A DNA stretch of 64,000 nucleotides. It comes from Telopea speciosissima (Eukaryota; Streptophyta; Magnoliopsida; Proteales; Proteaceae). The position numbers and the translations under genes are program-made. The stretch covers positions 11,550,001 through 11,614,000 of the forward strand of contig NC_057916.1 of the NCBI RefSeq assembly GCF_018873765.1, read 5' to 3'. The first letter of the stretch is position 1. Each line of letters begins with the position of its first letter. Under the pieces are notes generated by a model, which was not told the DNA's origin, did no database searches, and saw nothing but the letters and a program-made list of their open reading frames with translations. This document shows positions 55,008-64,000 of this stretch, one piece after another.

Positions 55008-57945
55008 CACTCCGTTTCCTTTCAGTGCTTAAATTCATCAGTGAGTTTGTGAAGCATGTTTCTTTCTCTGCTAATTTTGTCAAAGGGTATTTCTAAAGCC
55101 ATAAATCATATTTCAAACATAATAAAGGGAATGGATCTTTGTCAGTTCTTCGAGTGCCCAGAGTGATGTGGGTATCTTGCAGTTATTCCGTTGCTACTTT
55201 GTACCCTTCTGTAGGTTCACTTCAAGTGCTCTTTAACTGATGCAAGTTCATCTTAGTTGTTAAGTCTTGATTATTCCAATATGAGACGAGGATGAAGAAC
55301 AAGGAATCTATTGAACCCTGGTAGTGAGGTTTAGTGTCAGTTACACTTATGTTGAGTGGTAAATTCAATCTATGCGTGCGGTTGGACCCTTTTCCTACAC
55401 ATTGTTTGTAGTATTGTTTGCTGATGTCTTAAGTAGATTTCCCTTAAGCTTTATGAGGTGGGAATGTGAGATTGGTCATGCTAAAGTTTTATTACATCAG
55501 GATTCAGGAATCGTGGGATTGTTTGAAGTAATCTAAAGGTTCTTATGAATACAAATGTTTTCTTAGATTTAAGTGGTTATTTATCCACATATATTTTAGG
55601 CATTGTGTTCAGAGAGTAGAGAGCTCACTTAGGATGTTCAGAGTTTGTGATTAGGACATGTTAGATGTTACACAACTTCTCCACTTCTTAAACAGACATA
55701 TGCACACAATACTTGCTTCTAAATTCTTAATAAAATATGATCATTTGGGGGGGGGGGGGGGAGAGGAAAGAGCTTAAGGAAGAAAATGCAATGGAAGACT
55801 TAAAAAACAGAAAAGAAAGTAAGCCCAAATGATTGAAATGAACAATCTCTTGTGTTTTGGTCCTTCAAGGACAGATGGTACGTGACCTTCATAGTTACAA
55901 TGGTGTGGTGTAGGACAGGTTTGAGAAACCTAGAAAATTATCCTAACTGAAAGGTGAAAGGCTGGGAAGGGTGTCCAACTCATATATCTCAGCATACATG
56001 CAGAAATTCTTAACAAGTATAGTTATAAATAAAGAAATAAACAAATCATATGTGTAGAATTTCATACTAAGTATGCAAAGGAAAATTTAACAAGAGAAAC
56101 ATGCTAGATCAGTACCTTCTTTTGCTGTCCCACGGGTTAGAAGGCTGTGATTAAGTCCTGAAGGTATTAAAACTCGGGTCTCGGTACCAACTCGACTCTT
56201 GGAAAAACCGAGACGGGTCGAGACCTCGCCGAGTTGGTGTATTTTTTTTTGTTCCAAGTCGAAGTCTCAACTTTGGGTCAACCCGAGATCTGGACCCGAG
56301 ATCTCACCATGATCTCGCCGAGATATGTCGAGTTTTGTCCAATCAGGTAAGGTATTTAAGTGGTAGGTGGGTTAAAATACTGGGTCGAAACTGAGATCCA
56401 ACCGAGATCCGAGATCTCGCCGAGATATTGCACTTTTGAGACTTGTAGGCAGTCTCGTCTCGGCTTTTCCAAAAATCGAGAAACTTGGCGAGATCTCGCG
56501 AGTTCTCGAACTATGCTCCAAAGATTGTATCCTCAAGGTCTCCTTGTTGTTGGAGAAGAATATCCAAGGTATTTGGAGACTGAAGTTGAGACAAAATTGG
56601 AAAATTTGGGACTTATTCAAGAACTGGTAAGAAATTTAGCAATAATCAAGTCTAGGCAAGAAGGGAAAATTAAGTTTCTTGGAGATTTGGCTAAGGAGGG
56701 TCAAGGGAATTTGGGATACCACATCTTTCATCACAATCAGCCCTATTCCAGACAAAAAGGTAAGATTTATTGGGGTTTATGGGCTGCTGTTGACTGTAGT
56801 TGAAGAACAAATGGAAGGCTCTTAAGAAATGATAATGGAGGTTGGGAGAAAATATGATGGAACAAACAATGATGGATTTGGGGGATCAAATAGGGATGGT
56901 TTGCTGTAGGTATAGAGTTTGAAAGAGAGGAGTGGAAAGAAGAAAACCATCCTGGCTTCACACCATTTTGGATTCACTCCAAGAATTGCATAGAGTCACT
57001 CATGCTGCAGAAAAGAGAGTAATCTGACAAGTTCTAAATGCTTTAATTCATTCATTGTCTTTCCATCATGAATACAAAGGGCCTCGGAACATTACACACG
57101 CAAAAATAAAAAAGTTATTTCCTAAAATAACTACCTGTATAACTACATATTAAACCTCTAAATAGTTATTTCCTAAATTAACTACCCATATGACTACAAC
57201 ATAATAGCAACACAACAACAAAATAAGATAATAATCTGGCCCCAAATATGAGTAAAACAAAATAATAGAAAGAACTACACATAAGACTAGTCATCTAGCC
57301 ATAATGAAGTGACTTGTGGGCTCGTGGCTGCATGTGTTTGTCTCCTCTGATAAGTCCTAAATGCTTGAGTGATGTCCTCATCATGAGGTGGTTACATGTG
57401 TACCTCAAATATGGGCAATGAACCTGATTTCTTTGGGAAACAGCTTCTCTGCAAAGCGGGGGTAAGGCTGCGTACATTATGATCCTCCCCAGACCCCACA
57501 TTGGCAGGAGCCTTGTTCCACTAGGTATGCCCGTTGGTCAAGTAAAATGAAGGAAAATTAAAAAAATGACAATTATAAAAATGCCAAAAGACTGAAATTA
57601 ATAAGCTAATCGTGTTTTGGTATGTGACCTGCCTACTTAAGATGGGGTGGTTGCATGAAAGCATTAAGTGTGCGCACTTCGCCTGGTTTCTTATGGATGC
57701 CCTTTTCCCCACCTTTCACTAGCACGTTCGTATTTTGCAATGCAATTTCCTGCTGGATCAGGTGTATTAGTTCATCATTTCCACTGGTTTTAGTATTTGA
57801 ATTTCTTGTCAGGCTGAGCTCAGGGCAAGCGTCTTTGAGGCCATTGAAGAGGAAGATCGTGTAGTTGAGAACGATGATGGTGTACCGCCCGCACTACTTG
57901 GTAGCTGCAATGACCCTGCAAAGCAGCTTCATGCTTCTCCTTCAG
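54473..57945 (+). CDS. TON1: TONNEAU1 (TON1), 5' part only: exons 1 and 2
   Basis: Exon 1 is 54473-54559 (MDDYTREMMDLKTLVTRTLE onward, 29 codons). Exon 2 is 57813-57945 (AELRASVFEAIEEEDRV … LLGSCNDPAKQLHASPS plus one base). TON1 is a FOP/LisH-type protein of the TTP complex that positions cortical microtubules and the preprophase band (family knowledge). The N-terminal half with the LisH-like region is present. The remaining exons were searched for by eye up to 64000 and not found; they must lie past the Copia element that occupies intron 2. Intron 1 is 3.25 kb and carries a SINE fragment and a MITE-like element. Identity is close to certain because exon 1 is almost invariant in plants. Confidence 0.95.
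56163..56514. repeat. CGAGATCTCG-rich imperfect palindromic element (MITE-like)
   Basis: It runs from GGTATTAAAACTCGGGTCTCGG to GCGAGTTCTCGAACTAT, with many self-complementary CTCGCCGAGATCTCG words. Its ends resemble those of the insertion at 1182-1466 (GTATTAAATCTCG … GATTTTGAACTA). No clean target duplication was found. The 147-codon open frame across it looks incidental. Confidence 0.5.
57437..57531 (+). mobile_element. tRNA-derived SINE, family copy 5 (5'-truncated)
   Basis: It matches only the 3' two thirds of the family, from GGAAACAGCTTCTCTGC through GGTAAGGCTGCGTACATTATG to AGGTATGCCC. Boxes A and B are missing, and no target duplication is visible. It is sense within TON1 intron 1. 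Confidence 0.85.
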
Positions 57946-59519
57946 GTTCCTTTTCAAGTCCTTGTTCTTAAAATAAGACTTTTTTTTTGTCTTTCTATTT
58001 TGGATGTTTTAAATTTTTTACTTTGTTGCCAATCTTAGAAACATGGATATCCCTGATCCAATTTGTGGTATCATCGTCCTTTTTGTGAAGAGAGTGGAGC
58101 ACTTTTTCCCCCTATGGTGTGAGCTTGCGCATTTATATTGAGTTTCTCATGTGCATGACCATCTCCTGTGTCAGATTTAAGTTGACTGTTTCTAAAGAAA
58201 GTTTTCTGTTGTTTATCAGTTGGCACGTGGCACCATTAGCATTAAATAATTACTGACATTTGAGTATATGAACACATCTTCATTTTGGAGACCCGTATGT
58301 GGAGTTTTATAGATGGAAACATGATTTTCTGCATTCCAAATTTTCGTACCTTTCATATATTTTTATTGTTATTTTGATAGGCAGTGTTAGACCTTCAAAC
58401 CACAGGTTTTCAACAAAACGAATTTGATTTAATTTTTGGGTGAAACAATTTTATATAGGATCATATTTATTTATTTATGAAAAAATAATAAAAATCTTGA
58501 ATTGACGGTAAAAACATTGTGATTTTATCTTTGAAGAAGATTGATGAATCATGGGAACGTCATAAAGTTCAAAAATTTACTTCTCCATCGGGGTCTGTCT
58601 GAATTTATGGAGTGCTGCTGCCTAATTGGAATCAACAATCATTTTATATATCAATCAGGCAGGATCTTCTTGGTTATTGAAAAAGAGGTGGCTACCTCAC
58701 AGAGTAATATGGAGTTTATCTTACATCTGGACTTCTGGTCCTACATAGTGAGTGGGAACCAGCCTTAAGAACTTGGAAGCCAGAAATCATTTGATAGTAA
58801 TTGGTTTGTGGACATCATCAAATTCCTGCAGAAAAGTCCCTCTCTACATATTTGGCTTTAAGATTAAAGCTTGCTACACTGTATGTTATGTAATCATGAG
58901 TTGTAAAGGAATTTTAATGTTGTTGACGTGGGATCGAGGTTTTAAGAATCGGCATGTAGTATAAATCGTCCAGGGTAATGCCAATTTAGATAGTTCTGGA
59001 CCTGCTGATCCAAGGGTTGGGGGTGGGGGAAGCCTAATAAACAGTGGACTGAACATTCTAGTGTATTGGATAATCCTCAATTCCTCATCTGATACTGGCT
59101 TGATATAATGATTGAACCGATCTGACACCAATCTTTAGAAAGTTGTGTGCAATGAGTAACAGGCAAGACTTGAGAAAAAGGACCTGATTTCCATGCAGGC
59201 AACATTGGATCTAGTGGACCTACCATTCTTTAATTTGTAGGGCATGGATAACCATGCTGGGCAACTTAGTAAGAGTATTATTGGAATTTTATTTTTTGAG
59301 ATACAAACTCCTTTTGCACTGCTAGATGTAGCTCTTCTTAGGAGACTTCCTAGTGGTTATGCCTTGCCGCTGATATTTGTAGGTTGGTTGTTGCTTTTCG
59401 TATGCTTTACTGAGCTGACTATGCTGGAGGAAACTCGTTTTCTCAACTGCTGTATTGTGAGACTTGGGCCATTTGTTATTTTTTAATTAATGAGTCTCTT
59501 GTTTATTTATTGTGACATA

Positions 59520-59715
59520 AGCTATTTACTTACTCAAGAGGCTCATGGAAAGATTGAGTTTACAAGAAGGACCTCCATATGATCTTTATTGACGTAGAAA
59601 AAGCTTATGACAGAGTCCCTAGAGAGTTAATCTGACATGTTTTAGAGAAGCGAGGGTGTCGAGTAAGTATGTGGATATAATTAAAGATATGTATGATGGC
59701 ATAGTGATTAGTGTG
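59520..59715 (+). pseudogene. LINE reverse transcriptase fragment
   Basis: A frame around 59565-59715 reads HMIFIDVEKAYDRVPRELI, a stop, then HVLEKRGC and VDIIKDMYDG. These are hallmark words of plant L1-type reverse transcriptase (the FIDxEKAYD block). It contains a stop and an upstream frameshift. It is cut off abruptly by the Copia LTR at 59716, so the Copia element landed in an older LINE copy. Confidence 0.8.
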
Positions 59716-60054
59716 TGTTGAAATAGGCTGCTTACCCGATTGGGGTAAGTAGTCCTACTTAGATTAGGATTAGTCCTACTAGTCCTAGCTGATTAGGATT
59801 AGTCCTAGTCAAGTTAGGAGTAGTACTAGTCAGATTATGATTCTCTTTTTTTATTTTTCCCTTTGTTTTATTGTTTTTCCCTCAGCCGAGTCCTATTCTA
59901 GCATTCCTAGTTGTAGTAGGAATTCGTAATAGGATTAGGACTGAGGCAACATTCCTATTTGTACTTTGATTAATTGTACTTCAATTCTATATAAATAAAG
60001 GGCCTTGGTGATCGGTTAAGATCATTCAAGCATTATTTTTCACTGCTGTTTACG
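59716..60054 (+). repeat. 5' LTR of a second Copia element
   Basis: It starts TGTTGAAATAGG and ends immediately before the primer site; the expected terminal CA reads CG. It has a TATA box (TATATAAATA, 59988-59997). The upstream half is built of repeated GATTAGGATTAGTCCTA words and inverse AGTCCTA/TAGGACT words, which may serve as enhancer repeats (inference). The 3' LTR is outside the window. Confidence 0.88.
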
Positions 60055-60067
60055 TGGTATCAAAGCC
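60055..60067 (+). other. Copia primer-binding site
   Basis: TGGTATCAAAGCC directly follows the 5' LTR. It matches the tRNA-Met primer site TGGTATCAGAGC with one change. Confidence 0.88.
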
Positions 60068-60708
60068 ACTTCTGATCTGAAGAAGCAGCCCTCTCGATTC
60101 TCTGGTTTTTTCTTCTTCAACTCTCTAAGCTACTGGTTCTCTCCTCCTCCAACAGTCTCGGTTACTAGTTCTCTTCTTCTCCACCACTCTCGGACTCTCT
60201 ATCTCACTTAGGGCAGCAACTTTGAAGTGAATCCAATGAAGATATAGCTGCTGCCCTCAATGACACCTCACTGAAGATTGAAGACACTGGTGTGACCTAA
60301 TTCTGTCGGCAGATTCCCTCCATCTTTAGAGATCAAGCTACTTCTTCAACTACAGTTTGACTTCTGGTTCTTTGGAGATTGGTTCCTGCCATTATTGGTC
60401 TACACCATTCCTTTATAGAAGACTGCAGCTTTGGATCAAATCTAATTCAGATTCCAAACCTGCGATATTTCTGTATTTTTGTTTTTTTCCTAAATTTTGA
60501 TAAATTTAGGGTTTCTTATTAGCTCATCCGAAGGAGCTAATTTTTGGAGGACTTCTTCCCCACTACTAGAGGAGCACTCGATCAGTTTTTCAGCCTATTC
60601 TGATGGCTGAAATTGCTGCAACTTCAAAACCCATATTTCAGATTTGATTCAATTTTTTGAAGATCTGTTTTTTTCAAATTTGTGGATCGATTTCTGCCTT
60701 GCTGAACT

Positions 60709-63700
60709 ATGGGTGATTTTGAAACAACTACTGCTGCTTCTGGAGGGGATGGTCAGCCTAGGAATGACTTCCTTCCCTATGCTGCTGCCATTAAGCTTGA
60801 TGGTACAAATTATTTAATCTGGGCCAGATCACTATCCTTGACTGTGGCTGGTAGGGGATTCACTGGCCATCTTACTGGCACCACCAAACAACCTGCTGAA
60901 GAAGGTGCTGCCCGTACTAAATGGGCTGCCAACGATGCTGTGGTGACGTCATTCGTTTTAAATTCTATGACCACTGATCTATCTAGTCAATATCTCTTCC
61001 TTGACACTGTTACTCAGATATGGACTGCTGTTAAGGGAACTTATGGTCGATCAGGAAGTGATGCTCAGGTTTATGAAATCAGGAAAACACTCCAAAACAC
61101 TACTCAGAAGGAGATGTCTGTCACTAAATACTATGCTGCCCTCAAGTGTTTATGGCAGCAATTGGATCATTATGCTAGGTTTCAACCTACTACTACTACT
61201 GATATTACTGCCTATTATTCTTATGTTGATCAGTTTCGGGTCTATGATTTCCTAGCTAGACTCAATGATGATTATGACCCTATCCGGGTGCAAGTCCTTG
61301 GTCGGGTTCCTTTCCCCACTTTAGAGGAGACCTTTTCTTATGTTCACAGTGAAGAGACACGAAGGGCTGCCATGATGCTTACTCCAAAAGTTGAGAGATC
61401 AGCCTTACAGACTGCTGGCTCCACCCCTGTTACTTCTTCTGACAGTGTTGCTGCTACTACCACCAAAGAGCCTGTGAAGTGTGAGCATTGTCACAAACCA
61501 TCTCATACTAAGGCTCAATGTTGGAAATTACATGGGAAGCCAGTTGATTTTGAGGCCAAACGTGGTCGTGCTAAGTCTAAAAACAAAGCCAATCACACTG
61601 AAAGTGTAGCTCCAACTCCCACTGCTGACATCGGTTTCTCCCAGGAAGAATTTCAGGCTCTACGTCGTATGTTGAACACATCCACTGCCTCTACTACATC
61701 TGCTGCCAATTCAGGTTCCTTCCCTGCCCGTACATGTATTTCCTTTGCTGGTCATTGTGCCTCAGTAGTTTCCACTCCATAGATCATAGACTCCGGTGCT
61801 ACTGATCACATGACGGGTTCTTCCAGCCTTTTTAATACATATTCTTCTGCTTCTGGTAAGGATAAAGTCAAAATTGCTGATGGATCCCTCTCCTCCATAT
61901 CAGGGAAAGGATCCATTGGTTGTTCTCCTTCTCTTACCCTGTCATCTGTGTTGCATATTCCTAAATTTACAACTAACCTTCTTTCCATTAGCAGTATCAC
62001 TAAATCCCTGAATTGTAAAGTGACTTTTTTTCCCACTCACTATGTCTTTCAAGAACTGGACTCGGGGAAGACGATTGAATCGGGTAAAGTGCATGGCGGA
62101 TTGTACCTGCTTGAAGGCGATCCTACACCTACCCAGGCTTTACCGTCGGCATCGTTCTCTTCTGAATTACATAAATGGCACTCTAGGCTAGGCCATCCCC
62201 CTTTAGGTACTTTAACTAATGCTGGAAACCAGCATTAGTTAAAGACTGTAATAAGGAAGACTTTTTTTGTAAGCCTTGTGTCTTGGCTAAACAGACACGT
62301 TCAACTTATCCTATTTCTAATAACAGATCCTCTTCCTTATTTCATGTTGTTCATACTGATGTGTGGGGTCCTAGTAGGAAAGCTTCCCTGTCTGGACATC
62401 GGTGGTATGTTACTTTTATTGACTGCTATTCTAGGTTCACTTGGGTATACCTTATGCGCACAAAAAATGAAGTTTTTTCGTGTTTTCAGCACTTTCATCA
62501 GTTGGTTAAAACCCAATTTAATGCCACTCTTCAAACTTTGAGGAGTGACAATGGGAAAGAGTATATGGAAGGTCAGTTCCAAAAATACCTTGCTGCCCAT
62601 GGAATTCTCCATCAGACCAGCTGTGTTGACACTCCAGCCCAAAATGGTGTGGCTGAGAGGAAAAACCGCCACCTCTTGGAGGTGGCTAGGGCTCTTATAT
62701 TTGCTCGCAATGTCCCTTCCCTTTATTGGGGGGATGTTGTTCTTACAGCAACCTATTTGATTAATAGGTTGCCCAGTCGTGTTCTTCTTTCCAAAGCCCC
62801 TATTGAGCTATTACGTGGCTCTTCTTCCTTTATAGTTCCACCTAAGGTGTTTGGCTGCGTTTTTTATGCCAGGGATACAAGGTCCCCTGGTAAACTTGAC
62901 CCACGTAGTCTCCTCTGCATTTTCTTGGGATACTCTGCTACTCAGAAGGGGTACACATGTTATTACCCTCCATCCCATAAGACTTTTGTCAGCATGGATG
63001 TTGTTTTTCATGAAAGCGTTCCATATTATATGTCCCCACCTCTTCAGGGGGAGAGTGTTAGTGAAGATGTGTTGACTATTGACTCTCCACCTCCACTTCA
63101 GTCTGTTTACCATGAATTTGAACCTGTTCGGCCTGCCTCTAATACTCCCCCTGAGTCAGGGGGACTGGGGGAGAGGTTCCTATACAGGGGGAGACTATTT
63201 CTATTCAGGGGGAGCAATCTACCCCTGTCCAGACTCCTATCCAGAGGACTATTAGTGAATTTCAGAGGAGGATTGATGCTAGTAACATGAAGACCTATGC
63301 AAGGAAACATAAGCAGGTTCAATCAACTGTTGCTCCAGTACCCATCCAATTGCCGAACTTGGATCCAGAACCTGCCTCTCCACTTGGTAATGTTCCTTCT
63401 CTTGGGTTACCTATTGCTCTTCGCAAAGGGGTCAGGACTTGCACTCAGCATCCCATATCTCATATTGTTTCTTATGACTCCCTTTCCCCATCCTTTTGTG
63501 CTTTTGTTTCCTCTCTTTCTTCTGTTCGTATTCTTAACAATTGGCAGGAAGCTCTATCAGATGGAAAGTGGAACGCAGCTATGATGGAAGAAATGGAAGC
63601 CTTGAAGAAAAATAACACATGGGAGCTTGTGGTTCTTCCACCTGGGAAGAAAACCGTTGGATGTAAATGGGTCTTTGTGGTAAAACAGAAGGTGGATGGC

Positions 63701-64000
63701 ACTGTGGATAGGTATAAGGCACGACTCGTGGCCAAGGGGTTCACTCAGACATACGGCATTGATTACCAGGAAACTTTTGCACCTATTGCAAAGTTAAATA
63801 CTGTTCGTGCGTTATTATCTTGTGCAGTCAACCTTGGATGGGATTTGCAGCAACTAGGTGTAAAAAATGCCTTCCTAAATGGAACACTGGATGAGGAGGT
63901 GTATATGGACATTTCACCAGGGTTCTCTTGTGACAGAAACCAAGGAAAAGTGTGTAGGCTGAAGCGTGCACTTTATGGGCTGAAGCAGTCACCTCGAGTA
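60709..64000 (+). pseudogene. Copia gag-pol, same family as the 3.6-11.9 kb element, broken and 3'-truncated by the window
   Basis: Gag starts at 60709 (MGDFETTTAASGGDGQPRND), with a CCHC knuckle CEHCHKPSHTKAQC at about 61490. A TAG at 61780-61782 replaces the Trp codon just before protease DSGATDH. The frame then continues to a stop at 62238 caused by a hairpin-forming rearrangement (62211-62243). Integrase resumes at about 62245 (HTDVWGP, SDNGKEYMEG, CVDTPAQNGVAERKNR). A one-base shift in G runs at about 63160-63180 ends that frame at 63290. The linker and reverse transcriptase continue in another frame to the window edge (KRALYGLKQSPR); the YVDD site is not reached. It is inactive as read. 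It lies in TON1 intron 2 in sense orientation. Confidence 0.92.
62211..62243. repeat. Perfect 15-bp inverted repeat with 3-base loop in Copia pol
   Basis: TTTAACTAATGCTGG, AAA, CCAGCATTAGTTAAA. The right arm is the expected coding sequence (…PALVK). The left arm replaces the residues expected from the related copy, so it looks copied from the opposite strand. It causes the stop at 62236-62238. Confidence 0.9.

Noticed and set aside
56360-56803. 147-codon frame in TON1 intron 1
   Set aside because: Its first half is the repetitive CGAGATCTCG element and the rest has no recognisable domain.
1-64000. CRISPR arrays, operons, bacterial-type mobile islands or defence systems
   Set aside because: No regularly spaced repeats with unique spacers exist, and every supported gene is a split or organelle-targeted plant gene; the window is eukaryotic nuclear DNA.

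Overview
This is a piece of a flowering-plant nuclear genome. The evidence is split, intron-rich genes with GT-AG junctions, plastid- and mitochondrion-targeted proteins with plant-specific families (TONNEAU1, plant TOP6A, a PPR protein), and dense plant retrotransposons and MITEs. Gene order and protein sequence look non-grass; a eudicot or magnoliid is plausible, but I cannot name the species.

Seven genes are supported. I rebuilt them by joining exons so that frame is kept across every splice junction. (1) A PPR protein with an SMR-like C-terminus runs on + from 2233 to 21223; its 5' part lies outside the window. (2) TOP6A (SPO11-like topoisomerase VI A subunit) is an uninterrupted frame on - at 22003-23286. 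(3) A HAD-family hydrolase of the HDHD5/CECR5 type has 12 coding exons on + at 25300-33096. (4) Mitochondrial enoyl-ACP/CoA reductase (MECR) has 10 exons on - at 36128-44920. (5) Plastid ribosomal protein L10 is on + at 45395-46084 and shares a short divergent promoter with MECR. (6) An M1 aminopeptidase of the leukotriene A4 hydrolase type has 4 exons on - at 48432-52215. (7) TONNEAU1 on + shows only exons 1-2 (54473-57945); the rest lies beyond 64000. These are housekeeping genes with no evident shared pathway.

The genes carry a layered record of mobile DNA. The region upstream of the first visible PPR exon holds a LINE 3' end and a miniature LTR element (TRIM) with a MITE-like insertion in its 5' LTR. 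PPR intron 2 is 8.9 kb long because a short SINE there was split by an 8.25-kb Copia element, whose reverse transcriptase was in turn split by a 2.83-kb solo LTR. A second Copia remnant, carrying its own SINE, lies in the last PPR intron. A related Copia element (59716 to past 64000) sits in a LINE fragment in TON1 intron 2. One tRNA-derived SINE family appears five times, once in an intron of each of the five multi-exon genes, always in the sense direction. A diverged plastid ccsA fragment lies in MECR intron 1, and a 170-bp MITE with a perfect 9-bp target duplication sits in the MECR/RPL10 promoter.

I see no CRISPR array, operon, rRNA or genuine tRNA gene, and no convincing new multi-gene system. 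The most interesting material is the nested insertion history, the consistent SINE orientation, the promoter MITE, and an apparent 33-bp hairpin that replaced coding sequence in the second Copia element.
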